Part shown: positions 17,829 through 26,300 of the stretch, piece by piece
Numbering within the stretch: the first letter of the stretch is position 1
How the letters are laid out: each line of letters begins with the position of its first letter
Origin: Oceanispirochaeta sp963676905
GTDB lineage: Bacteria > Spirochaetota > Spirochaetia > DSM-2461
Direction: 5' to 3'
Length of the DNA: 64,000 nucleotides
Assembly: GCA_963676905.2 (NCBI GenBank)
Contig: CAXXVE010000001.1
Location: forward strand, 3,472,001 to 3,536,000
The notes under the pieces: generated by a model
Told to the model about the DNA's origin: nothing
The model's database searches: none
The model's input: only the letters and a program-made list of their open reading frames with translations
Position numbers and translations under genes: made by a program

Positions 17829-20492
17829 TCAGTTGCGTAAAACAGCCTGTGCTGCCGCCAGTCTGGCGACGGGAACCCTGTAGGGAGAACAGGAGACCAT
17901 ATTCAGTCCCGCACGGTAGCAGAAATCGATGGAATCGGGATCTCCTCCATGTTCACCGCAGATACTTGTCTTCAGCATGGGCTTGGTCATCCGTCCTCTC
18001 TGGACTCCAAGTTCAACAAGCTGTCCCACACCGTGCTGATCCAGGGTCTGAAAAGGATCTGCCTTGAGTATTTTTTTGTTTACATACTCGGGTACAAAAG
18101 TTCCCACATCATCTCTTGAATAACCGAAGGTCATCTGGGTCAGGTCATTTGTACCGAATGAGAAGTAGTCCGCATACTTGGCGATATCCTCTGCAGTCAG
18201 GGCCGCCCGGGGGATTTCGATCATTGTACCGATCTGATATTCAACGGTCACTCCTGTTTCTTCAAAAATAGAAGCAATAACCTTTTCTGCATTCTCCCTC
18301 AGGGGAACAAACTCCTTATAGGTTCCCACAAGAGGAATCATGATCTCGGGAAGAACACGGATGCCCTCTTTTTGAACCTTTACGGCGGCCCGCATGATCG
18401 CTTCCACCTGCATGTCGTAGATCTCAGGGTATGTGATACCCAGGCGGCAGCCTCTGTGTCCCAGCATGGGGTTCTGCTCTTCCAGAGAGTTCAGGCGGAT
18501 CTGAAGATCTTCCTTGCTGATGCCGATGATGTCGGCCAGTTCAACAATGTCCCTCTTGGAACGGGGAACAAACTCATGAAGGGGCGGGTCCAGAAGGCGG
18601 ACATTCACGGGAAGCCCGTCCATGGCCCTGAAAATACCTTCAAAGTCTTCAACCTGGAGCTCCATTATGGATTTAAGGGATTCGATGCGTCTCTCTTTGC
18701 TGTCAGCCACAATCATTATACGGAAGGACTTGAGTTTTTCCTCGTCAAAGAACATATGCTCTGTTCGGCAGAGACCGATACCCTCGGCGCCGAACTCACG
18801 TCCTTTTTCAGCATCCTTGGGAAGATCCGCATTGGTTCTAATGCCGAAACCATCGGCGATTCCCTCTCTTGTGGCTGTTTTTCTGATCTCATCGGCCCAG
18901 CTTAAGAACTCATTGAGGTTTCCTGAGAGCTCGGGCTGCACAAGATCAACTGCACCTTCGTAGACAAGACCGTCAGTTCCGTCCAGTGAAATCCAGTTTC
19001 CTTCCCGGAATACCTTGTCCCCCACGGTCATGGTCTTGTTCTCTTCATTGATGACAAGCTCCTTGCATCCGGCGACACAGGGAGTTCCCATTCCTCTGGC
19101 GACAACGGCGGCGTGGGAGGTCATGCCTCCTGTGGAAGTCAGGATACCCTGGGCCACATTCATTCCGGCGATATCTTCAGGAGAGGTCTCTTCTCTTACA
19201 AGAATGACCTGTTCCCCCTTGAGGAACCAGCTTTCAGCCTCTTCGGCTGTAAAGACTATCTTACCGCAGGCCGCTCCGGGAGAGGCCTCAAGGCCGTGGG
19301 CCATTGGATTCATATCAGTTTTGACTTTGGGATCAATCATGGGATGGAGGAGCTGATCCAGCTGTGCCGGTGAAACCCGGATGACAGCCTCTTTTTTGTC
19401 TATCATCTTCTCTTTAACAAGATCAACGGCGATCTGAACGGCGGCCTGGCCGGTTCTTTTTCCGATTCTTGTCTGAAGCAGAAAGAGGGAGCCGTCCTGA
19501 ATGGTAAACTCCATATCCTGCATATCTTTATAGTGATCTTCAAGCTTGTCCTTTATCTCCACAAGCTGTGCATAGACATCGGGGCTTGCTTCAGCAAGGG
19601 TTGTAAGCTTCTGGGGGGTTCTGATTCCTGCAACAACATCTTCTCCCTGAGCGTTCATCAGGTATTCACCGTAGAAGTAGTTCTGTCCGGTGGAGGGGTC
19701 TCTTGAAAAACAGACTCCCGTACCGGATGTGTCGCCGAAGTTCCCGAAAACCATGGACTGTACATTAACAGCGGTTCCCCTGAGGCCTTCGATCTTGTTG
19801 ATCTCCCTGTACTTATCGGCCCGCTCATTTTTCCAGGAGCCGAATACAGCGTCTATTGCTGCCCAGAGCTGAACCTTGGGGTCCTGGGGAAAGGGTTCCT
19901 TGACGGCGTCCTTGTAAACGGCAAGATAGCGGTTTACAACCTTTTTAAGGTCGTCAGTATCCAGATCGTTGTCGTTTTCAACTCCCTTCTCATTTTTTAC
20001 TGATTTCAGGGCGCCGTTGAACAGTTCGTAGGGAACACCCTTTACAACATCACCGAACATCTGAATAAAGCGTCTGTACGAGTCCCATGCAAAGCGCTCG
20101 TTACCTGAACGGGCTGCAAGGCCTGCAACAGCTTTCTCGGTAAGCCCCAGGTTGAGTACAGTATCCATCATCCCCGGCATGGAGACGGCAGCACCGGAAC
20201 GGACTGATACCAGAAGGGGGTTTGCGGGATCACCAAGCTTCATACCCATCTCTTTTTCAAGTTTCTTAAGGTTGTCCTCAACCTGCTTTACAACGTAATC
20301 GGGATAGTTTTTATCGTTTTCATAATAGATTTCACAGACATCGGTAGAAATTGTGAATCCGGGAGGGACCGGAATCCCCAGATTGGTCATCTCGGCCAGG
20401 TTGGCACCCTTTCCTCCAAGGGTATCCTTCATCTCGGCTTTACCTTCCGCGGAACCTCCGCCGAAGAAATACACAAATTTTTCCTTGCTCAT
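17829..20492 (-). CDS. ppdK: Pyruvate, phosphate dikinase
   Basis: This 887-residue protein is full length for PPDK, which interconverts pyruvate, ATP and phosphate with phosphoenolpyruvate, AMP and diphosphate. The N-terminal nucleotide-binding domain begins with KDTLGGKGANLAEMT. The swivelling phosphohistidine domain carries GGMTSHAAVVARGMGTPCV (catalytic His near residue 455). The C-terminal PEP/pyruvate barrel has the LCRTEHMFF, RLLDPPLHEF, GHRGCRLG and ICGEHGGDP motifs. In fermentative bacteria it often works glycolytically and saves ATP by using diphosphate. It stands alone, and its relation to the nearby Rex gene is only positional. No convincing T-rich terminator follows. Confidence 0.97.
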   Translation of the reverse strand: MSKEKFVYFFGGGSAEGKAEMKDTLGGKGANLAEMTNLGIPVPPGFTISTDVCEIYYENDKNYPDYVVKQVEDNLKKLEKEMGMKLGDPANPLLVSVRSGAAVSMPGMMDTVLNLGLTEKAVAGLAARSGNERFAWDSYRRFIQMFGDVVKGVPYELFNGALKSVKNEKGVENDNDLDTDDLKKVVNRYLAVYKDAVKEPFPQDPKVQLWAAIDAVFGSWKNERADKYREINKIEGLRGTAVNVQSMVFGNFGDTSGTGVCFSRDPSTGQNYFYGEYLMNAQGEDVVAGIRTPQKLTTLAEASPDVYAQLVEIKDKLEDHYKDMQDMEFTIQDGSLFLLQTRIGKRTGQAAVQIAVDLVKEKMIDKKEAVIRVSPAQLDQLLHPMIDPKVKTDMNPMAHGLEASPGAACGKIVFTAEEAESWFLKGEQVILVREETSPEDIAGMNVAQGILTSTGGMTSHAAVVARGMGTPCVAGCKELVINEENKTMTVGDKVFREGNWISLDGTDGLVYEGAVDLVQPELSGNLNEFLSWADEIRKTATREGIADGFGIRTNADLPKDAEKGREFGAEGIGLCRTEHMFFDEEKLKSFRIMIVADSKERRIESLKSIMELQVEDFEGIFRAMDGLPVNVRLLDPPLHEFVPRSKRDIVELADIIGISKEDLQIRLNSLEEQNPMLGHRGCRLGITYPEIYDMQVEAIMRAAVKVQKEGIRVLPEIMIPLVGTYKEFVPLRENAEKVIASIFEETGVTVEYQIGTMIEIPRAALTAEDIAKYADYFSFGTNDLTQMTFGYSRDDVGTFVPEYVNKKILKADPFQTLDQHGVGQLVELGVQRGRMTKPMLKTSICGEHGGDPDSIDFCYRAGLNMVSCSPYRVPVARLAAAQAVLRN

Positions 20493-20566
20493 ATCTACCT
20501 TCTTTTATCAATTGTGAATAGCCATCTCCCTGATTAATGGGTGATGTTTCCTTTTTTCTATTAATT

Positions 20567-20595
20567 ACGCTAAGCCCGCATATGCTATCTGTCAA
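20567..20595 (-). promoter_or_regulatory. Weak promoter candidate for ppdK
   Basis: On the minus strand TTGACA (20595-20590) is followed after 17 bases by TAGCGT (20572-20567). The -35 is perfect, but the -10 matches at only three positions. It lies about 75 bases upstream of the ppdK start. Confidence 0.3.
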
Positions 20596-20619
20596 GGAAA
20601 GAATAGGCTTATAAAGAAG

Positions 20620-20645
20620 AAAGGCTATACACTCGTATAGCCTTT
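20620..20645 (-). terminator. Hairpin after the sigma factor gene, probable terminator
   Basis: AAAGGCTATAC (20620-20630) pairs perfectly over 11 bp with GTATAGCCTTT (20635-20645) around a 4-base loop. On the minus strand it is followed by CTTCTTT, a poor U tract, so termination is likely but not certain. It separates the sigma factor gene from the ppdK promoter region. Confidence 0.6.
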
Positions 20646-20717
20646 CAATCTTTGAACACATAACATATCTAATCGTCTGTGTAGCTGTAAAACAGTTTAA
20701 ACTACACAGATGTAAAG

Positions 20718-21563
20718 TTACGCGACATAGGCATCCAGATACTGGGTTCTGGAGGGGTGCTGAAGCCTTCCAATGGCTTTTTTCTCGATTTGACGGATTC
20801 TCTCTTTGGTTAAACCGAAATTATCTCCGATCTCCTTCAGGGAGAGCGGCTTTTTACCATTAAGACCGAAGCGGTGCTGCAGGATTTCAGCCTCTTTTTC
20901 ACTGAGGGTATCAAGGGCTATGTTGATGTCCTCACTCAACAGCTGATCCATTACTATGGCATCGGGAGACTTGTACTGCTCATCCTCGATAAAGTCACCC
21001 AGAACGCTGTCCTCGGAAGATGTAGGTGATTCAAGGGAAACCAGGTCTCTGGAGATATTCATAAGCTTCTTCACATCATCCACGGAGATTCCCACATGAT
21101 CTGCGATCTCTTCGGCATCGGGCTCTTCACCCTTCACCTTTGTAAGCTCTTTGACAACCTTTTCAATCTGAACAAGTTCATTGGCTCTGTTCAGGGGAAG
21201 ACGGATCATTCTGGATTTCTCATATATTGCCTTCAGGATGGACTGTCTGATCCACCACACGGCATAGGAGATAAAGTGGTAGCCCTTGTCGGGATCGTAC
21301 TTTTCAATGGCGTTGATCAGTCCGATGTTTCCCTCGCTGATCAGATCATCCAGGGGAAGTCCCTGATTCTGATACTTTTTAGCTACATTTACTACAAAAC
21401 GAAGGTTTGCACTTACCAGTCTGTCTTTGGCAATCTGATTACCCTTAACTGCTTTACGGGCTATTTCATCTTCCTCTTCTCTTGTAAGAAGGGGAATTTT
21501 ATTTATTTCTTTAAGATATATGGATAGGATGTTTTTGTCGTCGTTATAGTTTGTATAGGCCAT
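20718..21563 (-). CDS. Sigma-70 family RNA polymerase sigma factor, short form
   Basis: This 281-residue protein contains sigma regions 1.2 to 4.2 in order: LSIYLKEINKIPLLTREEE (1.2), KDRLVSANLRFVV and GNIGLINAIEKYD (2.1-2.2), YHFISYAVWWIRQSI (2.3-2.4, the -10 melting aromatics), NRANELVQIEKV (3), and LKEIGDNFGLTKERIRQIE (4.2, -35 recognition). Region 1.1 and the large non-conserved insert of a primary spirochaetal RpoD are absent, so it fits a group 2 or RpoS-like factor better than the housekeeping one. The recognition helices are near-consensus, so promoters should look like TTGACA/TATAAT. A strong AGGAGG ribosome binding site precedes the ATG. Confidence 0.92.
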   Translation of the reverse strand: MAYTNYNDDKNILSIYLKEINKIPLLTREEEDEIARKAVKGNQIAKDRLVSANLRFVVNVAKKYQNQGLPLDDLISEGNIGLINAIEKYDPDKGYHFISYAVWWIRQSILKAIYEKSRMIRLPLNRANELVQIEKVVKELTKVKGEEPDAEEIADHVGISVDDVKKLMNISRDLVSLESPTSSEDSVLGDFIEDEQYKSPDAIVMDQLLSEDINIALDTLSEKEAEILQHRFGLNGKKPLSLKEIGDNFGLTKERIRQIEKKAIGRLQHPSRTQYLDAYVA

Positions 21564-21767
21564 TGTGGTCCTCCTGCCTACACTTAGTACAACTACCGTG
21601 CCAACTTAAGGCCAAGGCTTCTTAAAAACATTTTAATTAGTTACAATATAATAGTTTAATTAATTTAAACAGAATTCAGAAAACTTAAAGCTGATTTCGT
21701 TCTGCTCGTTTCCCATGCTAAAATGAGTCAGATCGACCCAACCGGCCCTACCCACTCTTATTCTGGG
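21564..21767. other. Gap upstream of the sigma factor gene, AT-rich
   Basis: These 204 bases between the sigma factor gene and the SEC-C gene hold a strongly AT-rich block (21630-21690) likely to contain the sigma factor promoter, though no single -35/-10 pair stands out. An imperfect inverted repeat (GACCCA at 21735-21740 with TGGGTC at 21764-21769) borders the SEC-C stop and may help end that transcript. No open frame is convincing. Confidence 0.4.
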
Positions 21768-22241
21768 TCATTTTGGACCGTTTAGAAGTTCATCCAGACT
21801 GAGAATGCCCCCGCAGCACTGCCTGTAGGGCAGATTACTGCCGCAGCAGCAGGTATCCCTTGAAGAAATTTCCTTTTTAGACCTGAAATCGACAGAAATA
21901 AGGGACTCTTCCTCTGCCACAAAATAAGGAAAGACAAGAGTGAGGGAGTAAAAGGATCTGATTTTCTGATCTGTGTCCATTTGACCCAAATTCCTCTGTT
22001 TAATAAATTCACCCCAGCTGTCATCGATAATCTGAAGGATTACATCTCTTTCTGCATCCGAGCAGAAACGGTGGACCGTTTTCCTTTTAAGATACCGTTC
22101 GGCCTGAATAGAGATAAAAGCCTTATGATCATCTTCACGCTGATCAGCCTGACGGATCATTCCGTAGGGATTACGCCTTTTATTCTGGTCTCTATAGAGG
22201 TGAAACAACTTTCTGCCTTTTTTTTCTACAGGTGAAATCAT
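21768..22241 (-). CDS. SEC-C motif protein of unknown function
   Basis: This 157-residue protein ends in a SEC-C zinc motif (CCCGSNLPYRQCCGG, about residues 131-145), the short metal-binding module found at the end of SecA and in many small proteins. The first 120 residues are charged and helical (KKGRKLFHLYRDQNKRRNPYG) and match nothing I recognise. SEC-C proteins may bind SecB, ribosomes or nucleic acid; nothing here decides which. It lies divergently from groES with a 153-base gap, so a role in protein quality control is possible but unproven. Confidence 0.72.
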   Translation of the reverse strand: MISPVEKKGRKLFHLYRDQNKRRNPYGMIRQADQREDDHKAFISIQAERYLKRKTVHRFCSDAERDVILQIIDDSWGEFIKQRNLGQMDTDQKIRSFYSLTLVFPYFVAEEESLISVDFRSKKEISSRDTCCCGSNLPYRQCCGGILSLDELLNGPK

Positions 22242-22322
22242 AATGTTAAAATAACAATTGTATCCGGGGGAAGCAAACTTTTTTTATCCTGTTTTATTCC
22301 TCACAGGGGGGGTGCTTTTTTC

Positions 22323-22351
22323 TTGACCCCTCTGTTAAGAATCCTTATATT
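22323..22351 (+). promoter_or_regulatory. Promoter of groES
   Basis: TTGACC (22323-22328) and TATATT (22346-22351) are separated by exactly 17 bases. The predicted start leaves a leader of about 37 bases with a GAGAGGA ribosome binding site before the ATG at 22395. No CIRCE inverted repeat is visible, so regulation by HrcA is not supported. Confidence 0.7.
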
Positions 22352-22394
22352 ATCAGATGTAAATCTTTTTAAAGAAACCAGAGAGGAACTATAA

Positions 22395-22661
22395 ATGACA
22401 ATTAAACCTTTAGGCGATCGCGTTCTCCTGAAAATGGTAGAAGCGGAAACTAAAACAGCATCCGGTCTCTACATTCCTGAAACAGCTCAGGAGAAGACTC
22501 AGACAGCTACTGTTGTTGCTATTGGTGATGACAAGGACCTGATCACCGTAAAAGAAGGCGACAAAGTAATGTACGACAAATACGCCGGAACAACAATTAA
22601 AGTTGACGGTGTTGACCACCTCATCATCAAGATGCAGGACATCATTGCTATTGTTGAATAA
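22395..22661 (+). CDS. groES: Co-chaperonin GroES
   Basis: This 88-residue protein is a full-length GroES: KPLGDRVLLK at the N-terminus, the mobile loop ETKTASGLYIPETAQEK that binds GroEL, VKEGDKVMYDKYAGT, and the IKMQDIIAIVE C-terminal strand. It caps the GroEL folding chamber. A GAGAGGA ribosome binding site precedes the ATG. groEL is not next to it: a terminator follows directly, so groEL must be elsewhere, unlike the usual groESL operon. The gene has its own promoter and is monocistronic. Confidence 0.97.
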   Translation: MTIKPLGDRVLLKMVEAETKTASGLYIPETAQEKTQTATVVAIGDDKDLITVKEGDKVMYDKYAGTTIKVDGVDHLIIKMQDIIAIVE

Positions 22662-22678
22662 TTCTTCTTTTAAGAAAT

Positions 22679-22716
22679 AAAAAAAAGCTGCCCTTTTAAA
22701 AGGTGCAGCTTTTTTT
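22679..22716. terminator. Bidirectional terminator between groES and the DHOD-like gene
   Basis: AGCTGC (22686-22691) pairs with GCAGCT (22705-22710), enclosing a self-complementary CCTTTTAAAAGG. A run of A lies before it and a run of T after it, so it can stop transcription from both sides. Two further hairpins lie beyond it: CCCGGTT/AACCGGG near 22721-22743 and CGGCAGG/CCTGCCG at 22756-22775. Confidence 0.85.
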
Positions 22717-22784
22717 ATGCCCCGGTTTTTTTTCAGAACCGGGACAGGAACCAGCCGGCAGGAATAAACCTGCCGTAAAACTGA

Positions 22785-23768
22785 CTATTTCAGCCCTTTA
22801 AGAGCCTTTACATACTGAAGTCTCTGATAGTACTTTCTCTGCTCATCATCATCGAGGCTGAGAAGACTGTAGAAATCGGAAACCTTAGCGAAGTTCTTTC
22901 TCTCCATCCACTCTTCTGTCTCTTTTATGATATTGGCAAGTTCACCAACACCCTTCTTGTAGAGAACCGAGCAGAACTGAACTGTATCGGCACCGGCAAG
23001 AATGAGCTTGATTGCCGAAGAAGCGCTGTGAATACCGGTTGTGGCTGAGAAGTCGCACTCCACAAGATCTGAGAGTATACCTGTCCAGCGGAGAACTGTG
23101 CCGTACTCATCCTCGGATGAGAGGGGATTTCCGTTTTTGAATTCGATTTTCTCAATATCGATATCGGGGCGGTAGAAACGGTTGAAAAGAACAACCGCCG
23201 CGGCACCGGCCTGTTTCAGCTTCTCTACAATTTCGGGAAGTGAGGAAAAGCTTGAACCGATTTTGACAGCAACAGGAATACTGAGTTCCTTCACTGCCTT
23301 TTTCACGATGGATATGATCTGTGCTTCAACGGCCTCGGGTGTATCTTTTACAGAAACGGGCACCAAAGCGATATTGAGCTCAATGGCATGTGCTCCCATC
23401 TGCTGTATTCTTTTGGCGTACTCAAGCCACCACTCGTCGCTGTAGCAGTTAAGACTGGCGATAACGGGTATATCAACAGCCTTTACAGACTGCTCCACCA
23501 GCTCAAGATATGAGTCGGGCCGCTGCAGCATGCCGAGCTTGTTGATGTACTCCATGGCTTCAGGGTGAACTGAATAGGTATCAAGAGATGCATCCTTACT
23601 GACAGCATTGGCAATGTCCTCTTCAAAAAGAGATTTCAGGACAACTGCCCCTGCTCCGGCTTCCGCTGCTTTAATTACCTTGTCTACCGAATCGGTTAAA
23701 CCGGAACTGGATATAATGAAGGGATTTTTAAGCTCTAATCCCATGTACTTCGTACGAAGATCTGCCAT
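22785..23768 (-). CDS. Dihydroorotate dehydrogenase-like flavoprotein
   Basis: This 327-residue protein has the FMN-binding TIM barrel of class 1 dihydroorotate dehydrogenases: NPFIISSSGLT at the start, VIASLNCYS, IELNIALVPVS, VAVKIGSSFSS, and FSATTGIHSASSAIKLILAGA near the end, where the FMN phosphate binds. The usual NxSCPN loop with its catalytic cysteine reads NIALVP here, so true dihydroorotate oxidation is doubtful. The protein belongs to the poorly understood DHOD-like group found in many anaerobes. An AAGGAG ribosome binding site precedes the ATG. It is probably a single-gene unit. Confidence 0.85.
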   Translation of the reverse strand: MADLRTKYMGLELKNPFIISSSGLTDSVDKVIKAAEAGAGAVVLKSLFEEDIANAVSKDASLDTYSVHPEAMEYINKLGMLQRPDSYLELVEQSVKAVDIPVIASLNCYSDEWWLEYAKRIQQMGAHAIELNIALVPVSVKDTPEAVEAQIISIVKKAVKELSIPVAVKIGSSFSSLPEIVEKLKQAGAAAVVLFNRFYRPDIDIEKIEFKNGNPLSSEDEYGTVLRWTGILSDLVECDFSATTGIHSASSAIKLILAGADTVQFCSVLYKKGVGELANIIKETEEWMERKNFAKVSDFYSLLSLDDDEQRKYYQRLQYVKALKGLK

Positions 23769-23840
23769 TTAGGACTCCTTATAATTTACTTCTGCAATTA
23801 ACCTACATATTAGCTCGACACAAGCGACAAAATCAACAGC

Positions 23841-26300
23841 TCAATTTTCATAAATAAAATTCTCAACATCCTCCAGCACAGAGGAGAATCTTTTACTGCT
23901 GATCCTTGTCTCCGGAAGGGACCGAAGGAAAATTTTCCCATAGCTTTTCCTTAGGATTCTCGAGTCCAGGACAATTACGGCCCCCCTGTCTGTTTTACGC
24001 CTCATCAGGCGGCCGAAGCCCTGACGGAACTTCATCACCGCCTCGGGAAGGGAGAGTTCCCTGAAGGCATTCCCCCCTCTCTTCTCGATAGCCTCGATCC
24101 TTGCCTGGTAGACAGGATCACTTGGAACCCGAAAGGGAAGCTTGGTGAGGATTACAAGACGCAGGGAGTCGCCTGGAGTATCAACCCCCTCCCAGAAAGA
24201 GTCTGTTGCAAAGAGGACACTCTGTTCATCCTCTGTAAACCTTTTCAGCAGCCTGGACCTGTCCTCACTCCCCTGTTTCAACAGATTCACCTCGGGGAGA
24301 GACCACTGTTCAAGTATGCTGTCATAACAGAATTTAAGGAGCTCGTAGGAAGTAAAGAGCACAAGGGCCCTTCCCTCGCTTGTCTCAAGGAGAGCCTTGA
24401 TATTGTCCCTGAGCACTGTCCTGTACTCTTCTGAATTTGGCTCAGGCATATCATCGGGAAGACCGAGTAGTACATTCTGCCTGTAGGGGAAAGGCGAGGC
24501 GAACTGGCGGGACTCCAGCCGTTCGGGATGCTGAAAATTAAGCCCCATCCTGGACTGCCAGAAGGAGAACTGATTGTCCATGGTCAGGGTAGCCGAGGTA
24601 AAGACGGCGGTACCGTAAGAGTCGTAGATACCCGAGCGCATCCAGCCTGAAATATCAAGGGGAGTTATCAGAAAACGGACAAAGGAGTTGCCGTTGAGCA
24701 CCTTCTTTTCAATCCAGAAAACACCCTCATCCTCTTCGGCATCAAACTGGCTGAACTTATTTAGAAAAACAGAATAACTGTTGAGCCGTGAGAGAATCAT
24801 TTTGAATTCAAGGTAGACCGTGTGTTCCCGGTTCTCCTCGGCAACAAGTTCATCCCACTTGTTGAGATAGGATATAAACTGGGCGAGTTTCTGCCTTGTA
24901 AGAAGAAGAGGCTCCTGTATTTTCCTGAGATAGTCGGGGTGGCGGTTGTCCTGAAGGCGCACCGATGATTCTCCCGGAAAAAAATCAAAGGCAAGGGCAT
25001 CAAGTATCTCTGCCTGAGACCTGAGTTCCCTGAGGAGTTCCTGAAACAGGATACCCTCAGGAGGGGGCTGCAGAGCCTCAAGGCGGATCAGGACACCTAC
25101 GGAGCGCCCCTTGCGCTGCAGAAAGAGCCGCTGAAGATACTTCAGAAGCTGCATACGGTTGTACTCTTCAGAAAAATAGCTGGTGGCGCTGTTCTCGATA
25201 TTGTGGGCTTCGTCGAAGACAACCTTGTGAAAATGGGGCAGAAGAACTGTCCCCTCAAAGCCAAGACCGCTGACCCTGAGGGACATATCTGCAAAGAACA
25301 TATGGTGGTTTACGACGAGGATTCCCGCCGCAGCGGCCTCTCTCCGGGACTTCATGACAAAACAGTTTTCAAAAAACCGGCAGCGGGCACCGAAGCAGGC
25401 GTCGGCATCACTGCAGACCCGGCTCCACAACTCATCGGGCGGAAGAAAGGGAAGTTCAGAAACAGATCCTGTGGGACTCATCTCTCCCCACTCTTTGATC
25501 TGAAGCAGAAGGTCACTCTTTTCCCTGAATAGAGAGTTCTCCTCCAGGGCTTCAGAGAGCCTGTTTTTGCAGAGATAGTTCCGCCGGCCCTTTACAAGTA
25601 CGGCTTTTACGCTGGTGCCGCAGAGATTCTGGGCAAAGGGGAGGTCCTTCTCCATGATCTGCTGCTGAAGATTGATTGTCGCAGTGGAAATCACAACACG
25701 CTGCTCGTTTGCCGCAGCCCAGCTCAAAGCGGGCAACAGGTAGGAAAAGGACTTACCAACCCCCGTCCCCGCTTCGGCTACGACAATCTTCTCGTCGTTG
25801 AATCCGCAGCTGATGGCCCTTGCAAGCTCCACCTGGCTTGGCCTTTCTTCATAGTATGGGTCCATGTCCTCCAGAGCGCCTCCGGGCTCCAGAATGGCCA
25901 CCAGACGGTCTGTATCAAGCATCTCTTCCGGAGTGTAGAGCACAGGTTCCACCACAACATAGACAGCATCCACTGTATTGTTGACGATGTAGAATCCAAT
26001 ACCCTGATTTCCAAGCATAGATGCCTGGGCGAGATCCGCTTCACTGGGCCTGAGCACTCCCGAGGGATGATTGTGAATAATGACATCCCCCTTCTCCATC
26101 TGGTTCATCACGGCGGGAACAGCAGACTCATGGCCTCTGGCGGCGGCCCTGATTTCACAGACGACCTTGTCCCTGTCTATGGACCCCACCCAGAGGACTT
26201 CATTGCCCCCTGATTCTTCCAGGTCCTCCAGCATCCGGGCATGGACGCCGGCCCTGAAGCGGCCGGTAAGGTCTGTCGGGGAGAGATCATGGGGTTCCAT
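23841..26300 (-). CDS. dinG: DinG-type Fe-S helicase with N-terminal JAB/RadC-like domain
   Basis: This 819-residue fusion starts with residues ~1-110 resembling the JAB/RadC metal-binding fold: HNHPSG near 76 followed by PSEADL, the HxHPxG(x7)SxxD ligand set. Residues ~150-819 are a superfamily 2 helicase of the DinG/XPD group. They carry EAGTGVGKS (Walker A, about 176), the four-cysteine cluster (a Cys in YLCKN, then CX4CX5C near 297-308), VVNHHMFFAD, DEAHN (about 361), and the C-terminal motifs TSATL, DSFWEGVDTPG and QGFGRLMR. It is predicted to unwind DNA, perhaps D-loops, R-loops or damaged forks. The first 14 bases overlap the 3' end of the histidine kinase gene, indicating translational coupling. 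Confidence 0.9.
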   Translation of the reverse strand: MEPHDLSPTDLTGRFRAGVHARMLEDLEESGGNEVLWVGSIDRDKVVCEIRAAARGHESAVPAVMNQMEKGDVIIHNHPSGVLRPSEADLAQASMLGNQGIGFYIVNNTVDAVYVVVEPVLYTPEEMLDTDRLVAILEPGGALEDMDPYYEERPSQVELARAISCGFNDEKIVVAEAGTGVGKSFSYLLPALSWAAANEQRVVISTATINLQQQIMEKDLPFAQNLCGTSVKAVLVKGRRNYLCKNRLSEALEENSLFREKSDLLLQIKEWGEMSPTGSVSELPFLPPDELWSRVCSDADACFGARCRFFENCFVMKSRREAAAAGILVVNHHMFFADMSLRVSGLGFEGTVLLPHFHKVVFDEAHNIENSATSYFSEEYNRMQLLKYLQRLFLQRKGRSVGVLIRLEALQPPPEGILFQELLRELRSQAEILDALAFDFFPGESSVRLQDNRHPDYLRKIQEPLLLTRQKLAQFISYLNKWDELVAEENREHTVYLEFKMILSRLNSYSVFLNKFSQFDAEEDEGVFWIEKKVLNGNSFVRFLITPLDISGWMRSGIYDSYGTAVFTSATLTMDNQFSFWQSRMGLNFQHPERLESRQFASPFPYRQNVLLGLPDDMPEPNSEEYRTVLRDNIKALLETSEGRALVLFTSYELLKFCYDSILEQWSLPEVNLLKQGSEDRSRLLKRFTEDEQSVLFATDSFWEGVDTPGDSLRLVILTKLPFRVPSDPVYQARIEAIEKRGGNAFRELSLPEAVMKFRQGFGRLMRRKTDRGAVIVLDSRILRKSYGKIFLRSLPETRISSKRFSSVLEDVENFIYEN

